This document shows, piece after piece, positions 7,781 to 15,706 of a DNA stretch of 20,372 bases. The stretch comes from an uncultured Collinsella sp. (lineage in GTDB: Bacteria; Actinomycetota; Coriobacteriia; Coriobacteriales; Coriobacteriaceae). The stretch covers positions 1-20,372 of the forward strand of contig CATYHY010000010.1 in the NCBI GenBank assembly GCA_958407085.1, written 5' to 3'. Under the pieces are notes generated by a model that ran no database searches, was not told where the DNA came from, and was given only the letters and a program-made list of their open reading frames with translations. Position numbers and translations under genes: made by a program. How positions within the stretch are numbered: position 1 is the first letter of the stretch; each line of letters starts with the position of its first letter.

Positions 7781-7784
7781 TTCG
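7771..7784. promoter_or_regulatory. LexA (SOS box)-type operator upstream of rarA
   Basis: CGAAC-GGTA-GTTCG is a perfect 5+5 inverted repeat (6+6 with the flanking A and T). Its half-sites are those of the LexA/DinR site of Gram-positive bacteria (CGAAC-N4-GTTCG). It overlaps the last codons of dgt. It ends 11 bases before the TATACT -10 box at 7796, so it covers the -35 position of the promoter expected to drive rarA, a suitable place for a repressor. The four central bases do not fully follow the Bacillus RNRY preference. Confidence 0.6.
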
Positions 7785-7795
7785 TATAAATTCGG

Positions 7796-7801
7796 TATAC
7801 T
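7796..7801 (+). promoter_or_regulatory. -10 box of the presumed rarA promoter
   Basis: TATACT matches five of six sigma-70 -10 positions and lies about 34 bases before the rarA start. The -35 position falls inside the LexA-type repeat and matches the consensus poorly. Confidence 0.5.
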
Positions 7802-7834
7802 GTTAGTGGAAAACGTTTTTGATTGATACACGGG

Positions 7835-9190
7835 ATGGCTATGGACGACCTTTTTTCTGCTTCGACGCGCGAGCGTTCCTTTCAGAATGCGCCGCTTGCG
7901 GTGCGCATGCGCCCCAATTCGCTCGACGAGTACGTGGGCCAGCAAAAGGCCGTCGGTAAGGGTTCATGGCTGCGTGCCGCGATCGAGCACGACGTGCTTT
8001 CGAGCGTGATTCTGTACGGGCCTGCCGGTACGGGCAAGACGACGCTGGCCCACATTATCGCCAACCATACCAAGAGCGAGTTTGTCGAGGTCAGCGCCGT
8101 CACGGGTACCGTGAAGGACCTGCGTCGTGTGATTGATGAGGCCAAGACGCGCCTGAATACGTACGACCGCCGCACCATTCTATTCATCGATGAGATTCAC
8201 CGCTTCTCTAAGTCGCAGCAGGATGCCTTGCTGCATGCAGTTGAGAACCGTACCGTCATTATGATTGGCGCTACGACAGAGAACCCGTACTTCGAGGTCA
8301 ACTCGGCACTGCTCTCACGTGGTCGCGTCGTGGAGCTTGAGCATCTGAAGGATGAGGATATCGCCACGCTTATTGAACGTGCGCTTGAGGCACCGCAGGG
8401 TTTGAACGGTAAGTTCTCGGCCGATGAGGATACGGTCAAGACCATTTGCACGCTGGCAGCGGGTGACGCTCGCTCGGCGCTCACGACGCTTGAGCTTGCG
8501 AGCGAGATTGCCGTCACGCGTCCCGATACCGAGGGAACGCCAGCGCCTGCGGCGGGGGAGCGCTATCCCATCACCGTGGATGACGTGAAGATCGCCAACC
8601 CGCGTCGCGGCTTTACGTATGACAAAAACGGCGACATGCACTACGACATCATCAGTGCGTTTATTAAGTCTATGCGCGGTAGCGACCCCGATGCCACGAT
8701 CTATTGGCTCGCGCGCATGATCGATGCTGGGGAGGATCCTAAGTTTATCGCTCGCCGCATTATGATTCACGCTTCTGAGGATGTTGGCAACGCCGACCCG
8801 CAGGCGCTTTTGGTGGCGCATGCTGCCTTTAAATCTGCTGAAGTTATTGGCTATCCTGAATGTCGCATTAACCTTGCACAAGCTGCGCTCTATGTGTGCT
8901 TGGCGCCCAAGTCCAATGCGTGCGAGGCCTCGATCGATGCGGCGCTAGCCGATATCCACAGCAGTGGTCTTCGCGAGGTGCCCAGCTACCTGCGCGATCG
9001 CCATCGCCCGGGCAGCGATGAATACGGTGTGTATAAGTATCCGCACGATTATCCCGAAGGCTGGGTCGATCAGCGCTATTTGCCCGAAGGCTTGGAACGC
9101 GGTGCATTTTGGCAGCCTGCCGGCCGCGGTTGGGAAGAATGGCGCGTAGAGCAAAGTGAACGCGACCGCAGCGGGAATGCACCGAAGTAG
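7835..9190 (+). CDS. rarA: RarA/MgsA replication-associated AAA+ ATPase
   Basis: Clamp-loader-like AAA+ ATPase acting at stalled replication forks (known for the RarA/MgsA/WRNIP1 family). It carries Walker A GPAGTGKT (residues 62-69), Walker B ILFIDEIHRF (115-124), the sensor-1 segment GATTENP and the C-terminal RarA-specific block with WLARMIDAGEDPKFIARR and HASEDVGNADPQAL. The length of 451 aa is normal. The start is uncertain: ATG 7835, ATG 7841 and TTG 7823 are in frame and none has a good ribosome-binding site. The family usually begins close to the MDDLF segment, which favours 7835 or 7841. It is preceded by a TATACT -10 box and a LexA-type repeat, so induction by DNA damage is plausible. 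Confidence 0.95.
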   Translation: MAMDDLFSASTRERSFQNAPLAVRMRPNSLDEYVGQQKAVGKGSWLRAAIEHDVLSSVILYGPAGTGKTTLAHIIANHTKSEFVEVSAVTGTVKDLRRVIDEAKTRLNTYDRRTILFIDEIHRFSKSQQDALLHAVENRTVIMIGATTENPYFEVNSALLSRGRVVELEHLKDEDIATLIERALEAPQGLNGKFSADEDTVKTICTLAAGDARSALTTLELASEIAVTRPDTEGTPAPAAGERYPITVDDVKIANPRRGFTYDKNGDMHYDIISAFIKSMRGSDPDATIYWLARMIDAGEDPKFIARRIMIHASEDVGNADPQALLVAHAAFKSAEVIGYPECRINLAQAALYVCLAPKSNACEASIDAALADIHSSGLREVPSYLRDRHRPGSDEYGVYKYPHDYPEGWVDQRYLPEGLERGAFWQPAGRGWEEWRVEQSERDRSGNAPK

Positions 9191-9290
9191 CTGCTGATAA
9201 TTTTGTCCCACGTTGCTGCTCATGGCATGTTCGGTCCCCTTTGGGGTACCATGGAAACCGTCTGTATATCGATTCCTTTGGGAGGCTTGT

Positions 9291-9881
9291 ATGAGTCCCA
9301 TTCAAATCGCCCTGCTGCTGCTCGCTGTTGCCGGCGTGTGGGCCATCGTTGAGCTCGCGCTTACCCTGCGCAAGACCCGCACCGTTGTCGACTCGCTCGA
9401 TAAGACCGTTAACGACCTCAACAACACCATCGCCGAGGCTCAGCCTGTGGTGGCAAAGCTCGATGGCGCTGTCGATGAGCTTACGCCGGCGCTTGCCCAG
9501 ATGGAGCCGCTGCTTAAGTCGAGCAAGACGGCAGTTGATGCCCTTACCTCCAATCTCGTAGAGGTCGAAGCCGTGGTTCGCGACATTTCTGAGGTCACCG
9601 GTAGCATGGCCGAGGCCAGCAATGCTGTGTCGAGCGTGACTGATTCTGCGGCAGGTGCCGTGCAGAAACTCTTTAACAAGGTGAAGGCTCCCGCGGCCGA
9701 CGCTGAGTGCAAGCTTTCCGCTGCCGAAGAAGCCGAGCAGCCGACCGAGCGTGTCCTGATTGGCGAAGCCGGGGACGATGTCGCTGCTGGTGACAATGAT
9801 GCACAGAAGCCTGCTGCTAAAGCAGCCCAGTATTACACCTACACGCCCGCCGAGACCTCTGAGGAGTCCTGCGATGAGTAG
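9291..9881 (+). CDS. DUF948-type membrane-anchored coiled-coil protein
   Basis: Protein of 196 aa with one N-terminal membrane segment (about residues 3-25). A long amphipathic helix region without prolines follows (about 26-130), rich in Val/Leu heptads and of the form VVDSLDKTVNDLNNTI, typical of DUF948 proteins and likely a coiled coil. The tail is acidic, Ala/Glu-rich and probably disordered. GGGAGG stands five bases before the ATG at 9291. It is the first gene of the sigma-factor operon, and its end overlaps the next gene by eight bases. DUF948 proteins (such as the general-stress protein YtxG of Bacillus) have no defined biochemical role. The position suggests a membrane link for the sigma regulator; that is inference. 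Confidence 0.8.
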   Translation: MSPIQIALLLLAVAGVWAIVELALTLRKTRTVVDSLDKTVNDLNNTIAEAQPVVAKLDGAVDELTPALAQMEPLLKSSKTAVDALTSNLVEVEAVVRDISEVTGSMAEASNAVSSVTDSAAGAVQKLFNKVKAPAADAECKLSAAEEAEQPTERVLIGEAGDDVAAGDNDAQKPAAKAAQYYTYTPAETSEESCDE

Positions 9882-10251
9882 CGAAGCAACTTGCCCCATT
9901 ACGCTGACCGTTGCCGGCGACCCGCGTCTGGCGCGCCTTGTGCGCATGACGGCGGCAAATGTCGGTGCGCTCTGCTCCATGTCCGTCGATCGCATCGAGG
10001 ACATTCGTATGGCTGCCGAGGAAGCATTTATTTTCGGCTGCACGGCTGTTGATTCCGATGACATCTCGATCAAATTCGATGTCGACGAATCTCACGTTGG
10101 CATGACCTTTACCTTTGGCGACCAGGCCACCGTCGACGAGGATGACCAGGCCGCTGTGTATGCCGAGCTCATTTTGGCGAGCGTGTGCGACTCCTACGAA
10201 AAGACTGCGGCGCCCCTGACGCTTTCCCTCGACCTCAAGGCGGATATCTAA
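9874..10251 (+). CDS. RsbW/SpoIIAB-like anti-sigma factor homologue without kinase motifs
   Basis: Protein of 125 aa that aligns with RsbW and SpoIIAB from its first strand to the N-box: IEDIRMAAEEAF (41-52) matches RsbW IEDLKIAVSEAC. The position of the essential N-box asparagine is Phe54 (EAFIF in place of EACTN). The DxGxG and GxGL boxes that bind ATP in GHKL kinases are absent; the region reads FTFGDQATVDEDD. It therefore probably binds the sigma factor without phosphorylating an RsbV partner. The ATG at 9874 has GAGGAG seven bases upstream and overlaps the DUF948 gene by eight bases; one base separates it from the sigma gene. The family call comes from alignment from memory plus context. 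Confidence 0.72.
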   Translation: MSSEATCPITLTVAGDPRLARLVRMTAANVGALCSMSVDRIEDIRMAAEEAFIFGCTAVDSDDISIKFDVDESHVGMTFTFGDQATVDEDDQAAVYAELILASVCDSYEKTAAPLTLSLDLKADI

Positions 10252-10252
10252 T

Positions 10253-11044
10253 ATGACCGAACGTTCCCGGAGCGGTAAGACCGCTTGGGACAAGGAGAAA
10301 ACCCGCGAGCTGTTTCGTCGCTATAAAGAGACCGGTGACCCGGACGCACGCGAGCAGCTCGTCATGTCCCACATGAACCTGGTAAGGTTTCTTGCCAACA
10401 AGTTTAAGAACCGCGGCGAGCCGCTCGATGACCTGATGCAGGTTGGTTATTTGGGCCTGCTCAAGGCTATCGACCGCTTTGACCCTGAGCGCGGACTCGA
10501 GTTCACCACGTTTGCCACGCCTACCATCCTGGGCGAGATCAAGCGTCACTTCCGTGATAAGGGCTGGAGCGTGCGCGTGCCGCGCCGTTTGCAGGAGCTT
10601 TCTGCCAAGGTCAACCAGGCCACCGACAAGCTCACCAATGAGTTGCAGCGCTCGCCTAAGGTTGAAGAAATCGCTGAGTACCTGGGTGTGACCGTCGACG
10701 AGGTGCTGGAGGCCATGGAATCGTCTTCGGCCTATACCTCGGTGCCCATCGAGGCTCCTGGCGCGTCCGATTCCGATGATGCCCCCTCGATTCTCGACCG
10801 CTATGCCGATGACGACAACGAGCTCGATTTTACCGATGACCGCCTGGTGATCGAGGAAGCCATCCGCGATTTCTCGCCGCGTGAGCGTGAGGTTATCGAG
10901 CTGCGCTTTGTGAAGGGCATGACCCAGATCGAGATCGCCAAGAAGCTGGGTATCTCGCAGGTGCAGGTTTCGCGCCTGCTGCGCCGTACCCTTAAGAAGA
11001 TACAGGACAAGATCGACCCCGACGGAGTGATGGTTCGTTCATGA
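10253..11044 (+). CDS. SigB/SigF-type RNA polymerase sigma factor
   Basis: Alternative sigma-70 family factor (group 3) of 263 aa. Region 2 covers about residues 37-107, with DDLMQVGYLGLLKAIDRFDPERG and the -10-binding helix. Region 3 lies at about 115-190, starting VPRRLQEL. Region 4 is at about 203-253, with the helix-turn-helix MTQIEIAKKLGISQVQVSRL. The block RGLEFTTFATPTILGEIKRH is characteristic of SigB, SigF and SigG. These factors drive general stress or sporulation genes in Firmicutes and stress genes in actinobacteria; which regulon applies here is unknown. The ATG at 10253 follows the RsbW-like gene after one base, and the stop overlaps the permease start (ATGA), so all are likely cotranscribed. 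Confidence 0.93.
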   Translation: MTERSRSGKTAWDKEKTRELFRRYKETGDPDAREQLVMSHMNLVRFLANKFKNRGEPLDDLMQVGYLGLLKAIDRFDPERGLEFTTFATPTILGEIKRHFRDKGWSVRVPRRLQELSAKVNQATDKLTNELQRSPKVEEIAEYLGVTVDEVLEAMESSSAYTSVPIEAPGASDSDDAPSILDRYADDDNELDFTDDRLVIEEAIRDFSPREREVIELRFVKGMTQIEIAKKLGISQVQVSRLLRRTLKKIQDKIDPDGVMVRS

Positions 11045-12450
11045 TTGAGCACCCCCAACAAACCGATCGCGTGCTGCGCGACACCCGCATTCTGACACTG
11101 CGCATTTGGGCTGTTGTCGGCTGCATTGTTATTGCTGCTGTCATCTTTAACCTTATGGGCATCCTGGCACCGGTTATCGAGTTTCTTGCCGTCGGCTCCA
11201 TCATTGCTTTTGTGATGTCCCCGATCACCAACTGGCTCGAGCACCATGGCGTGAATCGCGGCATCGGTTCGCTTATCGCGCTTATTGTTGTTGTTGCCGT
11301 GCTCGTCGGTGTCGTTTGCATCTTGTCGCCGATTCTCTTTGGTCAGATCATGGAAGTACTGAGCCGCCTGCCCGAGCAGCTTCGTGTTGCGGGTGGCGAT
11401 CTCAATGAGATGATCTCGCATGCCAAGACGCTCAACAACACGCCGCTCAAGGAGTATTTGGACGATAATCTTTCGTCGCTGGTTGCCGTGGCATCGAAGT
11501 ACGTGTCTCAGATCGCTGCCGAGCTTGGCCGCGGTGTGTTCCCGCTCATCACCAATACGGCCTCGCAGTTGTTCGTGATCTTCCTTGGTCTGGTGCTTGC
11601 GTACTGGATGGCCTGCGACTACCCTCGCATGCACCACGAGATCTGCACCATCATCGGTCAGGAGAAGGAGACCTCGTACCGCTTTATGGTCGCCATCCTT
11701 TCTCGCTCTGTCGGCGGCTACATGCGCGGTATGGTCGTGACGTCCATCTGCGGTGGTTTCCTCGCCTTTATCGGTTTTATGATCATCGGCCATCCGTATG
11801 CGGCGCTCATGGCTATCTTTACCGGCATCATGCATTTGGTTCCGGTCGTCGGTCCCTGGGTGAGCGCAGCAATCGCCACGGTGCTCGGTTTCATGTTCAG
11901 CCCCATGTTGGCGTTGTGGACGCTCATCGTGACGATGGTCGCGCAAAACGTCACCGATAACGTGATTTCGCCCAAGGTTATGCAGAGCTCGGTGCAGGTG
12001 CATCCCATTATGAGCCTCACGGCGCTCGTTATTGGCTCAGCACTCATGGGCCCCATCGGTATGATTATTGCCATCCCGCTGTGTGCGGCCCTCAAGGGTA
12101 TCTTCGTGTACTACTTCGAGAATGAGACCGGCCGCCAGCTTGTTGCCTATGACGGTGCCGTGTTTAAGGGCACGCCGTACGGCGATGCCGATGGCAACCC
12201 GGTCGCCGCCTACGACGCGCTCGGCGACGACACCTTCATTTACGAGTCCGAGCTCATCGGCAACGAGACTGCGCCCGAGGCCAAGGCCATGCCCAAGCCC
12301 GAGCTCGATAATCCCTGGATCAAGCTCTCGGGCCTGCAGCCCGATGCGACGGGTTTCTTCAAAAACCCCTTCGCCAAAGACGATGATTCCAACTCAGACG
12401 ACGATACCAATACCGGCATCGACGGCTCCATGGACGATGATGACAACTAG
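11041..12450 (+). CDS. AI-2E/PerM-family membrane transporter
   Basis: Polytopic membrane protein of 469 aa. About seven or eight hydrophobic segments lie near residues 20-42, 44-62, 75-100, 168-190, 225-250, 262-285, 288-303 and 325-357. Family hallmarks are HLVPVVGPWVS (265-274) and the block from DNVISPKVM (306-314) through VHPIMSLTALVIG to IPLCAALKGIF. Known members include the putative autoinducer exporter TqsA and Na+/H+ antiporters, so the substrate cannot be stated. Residues from about 362 form a long hydrophilic tail ending in a run of Asp and Asn, not usual for the family core. The start overlaps the sigma-factor stop by four bases, implying translational coupling to it. A terminator closes the unit 50 bases later. 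Confidence 0.9.
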   Translation: MIEHPQQTDRVLRDTRILTLRIWAVVGCIVIAAVIFNLMGILAPVIEFLAVGSIIAFVMSPITNWLEHHGVNRGIGSLIALIVVVAVLVGVVCILSPILFGQIMEVLSRLPEQLRVAGGDLNEMISHAKTLNNTPLKEYLDDNLSSLVAVASKYVSQIAAELGRGVFPLITNTASQLFVIFLGLVLAYWMACDYPRMHHEICTIIGQEKETSYRFMVAILSRSVGGYMRGMVVTSICGGFLAFIGFMIIGHPYAALMAIFTGIMHLVPVVGPWVSAAIATVLGFMFSPMLALWTLIVTMVAQNVTDNVISPKVMQSSVQVHPIMSLTALVIGSALMGPIGMIIAIPLCAALKGIFVYYFENETGRQLVAYDGAVFKGTPYGDADGNPVAAYDALGDDTFIYESELIGNETAPEAKAMPKPELDNPWIKLSGLQPDATGFFKNPFAKDDDSNSDDDTNTGIDGSMDDDDN

Positions 12451-12500
12451 CGGGGTAATTCGGATTAATATTCATACGCGCTAACATGCAATTTCGCTGA

Positions 12501-12530
12501 AGGGCCGGCATTGTGCCGGCCCTCTTTTTT
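12501..12530 (+). terminator. Intrinsic terminator of the sigma-factor operon
   Basis: A perfect 10-base GC-rich stem, AGGGCCGGCA (12501-12510) and TGCCGGCCCT (12514-12523), with a 3-base loop is followed by C and six T residues (12525-12530). It cleanly separates the sigma operon from alaS. Confidence 0.92.
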
Positions 12531-12556
12531 GCACTTGCGCGGTGGGATGGTAATAT
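12529..12556 (+). promoter_or_regulatory. Probable alaS promoter with extended -10
   Basis: TAATAT (12551-12556) is preceded by TGG at 12548-12550, the TGn of an extended -10. TTGCAC (12529-12534) lies 16 bases upstream as a partial -35. The promoter begins within the T-tract of the preceding terminator. The leader would be only about 40 bases and contains one small hairpin (GTTTC-GATGT-GAAAC, 12572-12586), too short for a T-box riboswitch. Confidence 0.5.
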
Positions 12557-12602
12557 CGTTACGTTTGAACTGTTTCGATGTGAAACCGAGGAGATTCCCT
12601 CT

Positions 12603-15260
12603 ATGAGTGCTGACTACCCGTCAATGACTACGGCCGAGATCCGCTCCAAGTTCCTCAACTTCTTTGAGGAGCGCGGTCTTAAGCTCTATCCTTCTTCGTC
12701 CCTCGTCCCCGACGATCCTTCGCTGCTGCTTGCCAACGCTGGCATGAACCAGTTTAAGGAGTACTACCAGGGCAAGAAGACCATGAAGGAGATCGGCGCT
12801 ATCTCCTGCCAGAAGTGCGTCCGCACCAACGACATCGATTGCATCGGCGAGGATGGCCGTCACCTGTCCTTCTTCGAGATGCTCGGCGACTTCTCCTTTG
12901 GCGGCGTCTCCAAGCAGCAGGCCTGCGCCTGGGCCTTTGAGCTCATCACCAAGGAGTTCAAGCTGCCGCTCGACCGCCTGTACTTTACCGTCTTTACCGA
13001 GGACGACGAGACCCACGACGTGTGGCGTTCTTTGGGCGTTGCTGAGGACCACATCTCCCGCCTGGGCGAGGACGACAACTTCTGGGCTGCTGGCCCCACC
13101 GGTCCCTGCGGTCCGTGCTCAGAGATTTACTTTGACATGGGCGAGGAGGTCGGCTGCGGCAGCCCCGACTGCAAGCCCGGCTGCGACTGCGACCGCTTCC
13201 TGGAGTTCTGGAACCTCGTCTTTACCCAGTATGACCGCCAGGAGGACGGCTCCATGCCGGAGCTGCCGCACCGCAACCTCGATACGGGCATGGGCCTTGA
13301 GCGCATGGCCGCCATCATGCAGCACAAGACCGCCAATTACGACGGCGACTTGATGCAGCATCTCATCAAGCTGGGCGAGGAGATCAGCGGCAAGACCTAT
13401 GACGCCGACGATTACTCCGGTGCCAGCCGCTCGCTGCGCATCATCGCCGACCACTCCCGTGCCGTCGACTTTATGATTTCGGATGGCATCCTCCCCGGTA
13501 ACGAGGGTCGCGAGTACGTCCTTCGCCGCCTGCTCCGTCGTGCCGTGTTCCACGGTCGCCTGCTGGGCATCGAGGGCGCTTTCCTGACCAAGTTCATCGA
13601 CGAGGTTAACGCTCAGATGGGCGAGGCCTATCCCGAGCTGCTCAAGAACGTCGCGCTCGTCAAGGGTATCGTTGCCTCCGAGGAGGAGCGCTTCTCCACG
13701 ACGCTCGACAACGGTCGCGTCTACCTGGATGAGGCACTCGCAGCGCTTGCCGAGGGCGCTGTGCTTCCGGGCGATGTTGCCTTTAAGCTGCACGACACCT
13801 TTGGTTTCCCCATCGACCTAACCGTCGAGATCGCCGGCACCGCTGGCCACGGCGTCGACATGGACGGCTTCACTGCCTGCATGGAGGACCAGAAGGCCCG
13901 CGCCCGCGCCAATGCCAAGGGCGACGCCTGGGGCAGCTTCAACGACGTGTGGGTTGAGCTTTCGGATAAGGTCGCTGCGACCGAGTTCGACGGCTATGAC
14001 AACGATGTGATCGAGGGCGCCAAGGTTATCGCCATCGTGCGCAACGGCGAGTCCGTCGAGTCCGCTGCCGCCGGCGAGGACGTCGAGGTTGTGCTCGATC
14101 GCACCCCATTCTATGCCGAGATGGGTGGTCAGCAGGGCGATGCCGGCAAGCTTTCCGCCGAGGGCGTTGTTCTGACCGTTGCCGACACCAAGAACCACAA
14201 CGGCCTGTATGCCCACGTCGCGCACGTTGCCGATGGCACGCTGACTGTCGGTGCCGCTGTTACCGCCGCGCTCGACGCCGAGCGCCGTGGCTTCCTGCGC
14301 CGCAACCACACCGCCACGCACCTGCTCGACGCCGCCCTTAAGCAGGTCCTGGGCGAGCACGTCTCCCAGGCCGGCTCGCTGGTGACGCCCGAGCACCTGC
14401 GCTTTGACTTTACGCACTTCGAGGCCCTGTCCTCCGAGCAGCTCAAGGCTGTCGAGGACCTGGTCAACCAGCAGATCTTCGCTTCCAAGCCGGTCGTGAC
14501 CCGTGTCATGGGCATCGACGAGGCTAAGGCTGCCGGCGCTGTCGCCCTGTTTGGCGAGAAGTATGGCGACGTCGTCCGCGTTGTCTCCGTGGGCGCTGAG
14601 GACCAGCCGTTCTCCCGCGAGCTCTGCGGTGGCACACACGCTGCCAACACCGCCGAGATCGGCCTGTTCAAGATCATTTCCGAGTCCTCCACGGGCTCCA
14701 ATGTCCGCCGTATCGAGGCCGTGACCTCTAAGGGTGCCCTCGACTATATGGCCGACCGCCTGGCACTCGTTGACGCCGCTGCTACTGCGCTCAAGTGTCG
14801 CGTGGATGAGGTTCCCGCTCGCGTGGAGAACCTGCAGGCCGAGCTGCGCGAGACGTTCAATAAGCTCAAGAAGGCTCTGACCGGTGGCTCCTCCGACGCC
14901 ATCTCCAGCGCCATCGAGGGCGCCGTCGAGCTCGACGGCTATAAGCTCGTTGTCGCTGAGCTCCAGGGCCTTGAGGCTGCCGACCTGCGCAACGTATGGG
15001 ATACCGTGCATCAGAAGGTCGCCGGCCCTGTCGCTTGTGTCGTCGCCAGCGTGACTGAGAAGGGCACTCCGGCCCTGCTCGCTGCCGGCTCCGATGACGC
15101 CGTCAAGGCCGGTTTCCACGCCGGTAACGTGATCAAGCAGATCGCGGGTCTGGTCGACGGTCGCGGTGGCGGTCGTCCCAACATGGCCCAGGCCGGTGGC
15201 AAGAATGCTGCCGGCATCGCCGATGCCCTCGCGGCCGCTAAGACCGCGCTCGGCGCCTAA
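12603..15260 (+). CDS. alaS: Alanyl-tRNA synthetase
   Basis: Charges tRNA-Ala with alanine and hydrolyses mischarged Ser/Gly-tRNA-Ala (class II synthetase). The protein is 885 aa, a normal length. The class II core covers about residues 8-240, with ANAGMNQF (44-51), the QKCVRTNDID segment and GLERMA in motif 3. The editing domain has the zinc ligands HTATH (His569, His573) and CGGTH (Cys675, His679). The C-Ala/DHHA1 end finishes with DGRGGGRPNMAQAGG. A small cysteine cluster, CGSPDCKPGCDC (185-196), is an insertion common to many bacterial AlaRS. ATG 12603 is chosen because GAGGAG lies nine bases upstream; the frame is open further 5' but that part overlaps the terminator. First gene of a six-gene unit. 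Confidence 0.98.
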   Translation: MSADYPSMTTAEIRSKFLNFFEERGLKLYPSSSLVPDDPSLLLANAGMNQFKEYYQGKKTMKEIGAISCQKCVRTNDIDCIGEDGRHLSFFEMLGDFSFGGVSKQQACAWAFELITKEFKLPLDRLYFTVFTEDDETHDVWRSLGVAEDHISRLGEDDNFWAAGPTGPCGPCSEIYFDMGEEVGCGSPDCKPGCDCDRFLEFWNLVFTQYDRQEDGSMPELPHRNLDTGMGLERMAAIMQHKTANYDGDLMQHLIKLGEEISGKTYDADDYSGASRSLRIIADHSRAVDFMISDGILPGNEGREYVLRRLLRRAVFHGRLLGIEGAFLTKFIDEVNAQMGEAYPELLKNVALVKGIVASEEERFSTTLDNGRVYLDEALAALAEGAVLPGDVAFKLHDTFGFPIDLTVEIAGTAGHGVDMDGFTACMEDQKARARANAKGDAWGSFNDVWVELSDKVAATEFDGYDNDVIEGAKVIAIVRNGESVESAAAGEDVEVVLDRTPFYAEMGGQQGDAGKLSAEGVVLTVADTKNHNGLYAHVAHVADGTLTVGAAVTAALDAERRGFLRRNHTATHLLDAALKQVLGEHVSQAGSLVTPEHLRFDFTHFEALSSEQLKAVEDLVNQQIFASKPVVTRVMGIDEAKAAGAVALFGEKYGDVVRVVSVGAEDQPFSRELCGGTHAANTAEIGLFKIISESSTGSNVRRIEAVTSKGALDYMADRLALVDAAATALKCRVDEVPARVENLQAELRETFNKLKKALTGGSSDAISSAIEGAVELDGYKLVVAELQGLEAADLRNVWDTVHQKVAGPVACVVASVTEKGTPALLAAGSDDAVKAGFHAGNVIKQIAGLVDGRGGGRPNMAQAGGKNAAGIADALAAAKTALGA

Positions 15261-15277
15261 GAATCTAAGAAGTCGCT

Positions 15278-15706
15278 GTGGTTGCGCTCGCGCTGGACAT
15301 AGGGGAGACCAGGATTGGCATCGCCGTCTCGAGCCGTGATGGCAAGATGGCGATGCCTGTCAAGGTGCTTCCGGCTGCCGAGGTCACCGGTATGGCCAAG
15401 ACGTTCCGCTACCTGGTTGAGGACTATGAGCCCGACATCCTGGTAAGCGGACGTCCCCTGACCATGGCCGGTGAGCCTGGTCCCCAGGCCGAGCGCGTTG
15501 CCGCTGTGGCGCAAAAGATTGCCGACGAGCTCGATCTTCCGTTGGAGTTTGAGGACGAGCGTCTGTCCTCGCAAGAGGCCAAGCGTATCCTGCGCGAGCA
15601 GGGACTCAACGAAAAGCAGATGAGGGGCAAGATCGACATGATTGCCGCCAGCCTGTTTTTGCAGACGTGGCTCGATCGTAAAAACGAGGAGGTTTCGCAT
15701 GCCTAG
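15278..15706 (+). CDS. ruvX: RuvX/YqgF family putative pre-16S rRNA nuclease
   Basis: RNase H-fold nuclease family implicated in 16S rRNA 5' end maturation and, in some reports, Holliday junction resolution. The protein is 142 aa, the usual size. Motifs: LDIGETRIGIAVS (residues 6-18, Asp7), DERLSS (93-98, Glu94) and KIDMIAA (118-124, Asp120), which give the expected acidic triad. The start is GTG at 15278, 17 bases after alaS, with AAGAAG five bases upstream. The end overlaps mltG by eight bases. The alaS-ruvX-mltG order is widely conserved in Gram-positive bacteria and supports the call. Confidence 0.94.
   Translation: MVALALDIGETRIGIAVSSRDGKMAMPVKVLPAAEVTGMAKTFRYLVEDYEPDILVSGRPLTMAGEPGPQAERVAAVAQKIADELDLPLEFEDERLSSQEAKRILREQGLNEKQMRGKIDMIAASLFLQTWLDRKNEEVSHA

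Noticed and set aside
9212..9250. Possible SigB/SigF-type promoter (GGGTAC at 9244) before the sigma operon, suggesting autoregulation
   Set aside because: No GTTT-like -35 stands at the required distance, and the GGGG belongs to a short local inverted repeat (CCCC-TTT-GGGG).
8868..10073. Open frame of 401 codons on the - strand across rarA, the DUF948 gene and the anti-sigma homologue
   Set aside because: It crosses three supported genes, has no domain and no credible start context.
12531..12602. T-box or other tRNA-sensing leader before alaS
   Set aside because: The leader is only about 40 bases after the likely promoter and shows no specifier stem or antiterminator.
12513..12602. N-terminally extended AlaS starting upstream at 12513
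   Set aside because: That part overlaps the terminator and promoter, has no ribosome-binding site, and extends beyond the usual AlaRS N-terminus.
13818..15119. Open frame of 433 codons on the - strand opposite alaS
   Set aside because: It lies entirely within alaS, shows no family motif, and has the Leu/Gly/Asp-rich make-up of an antisense frame.
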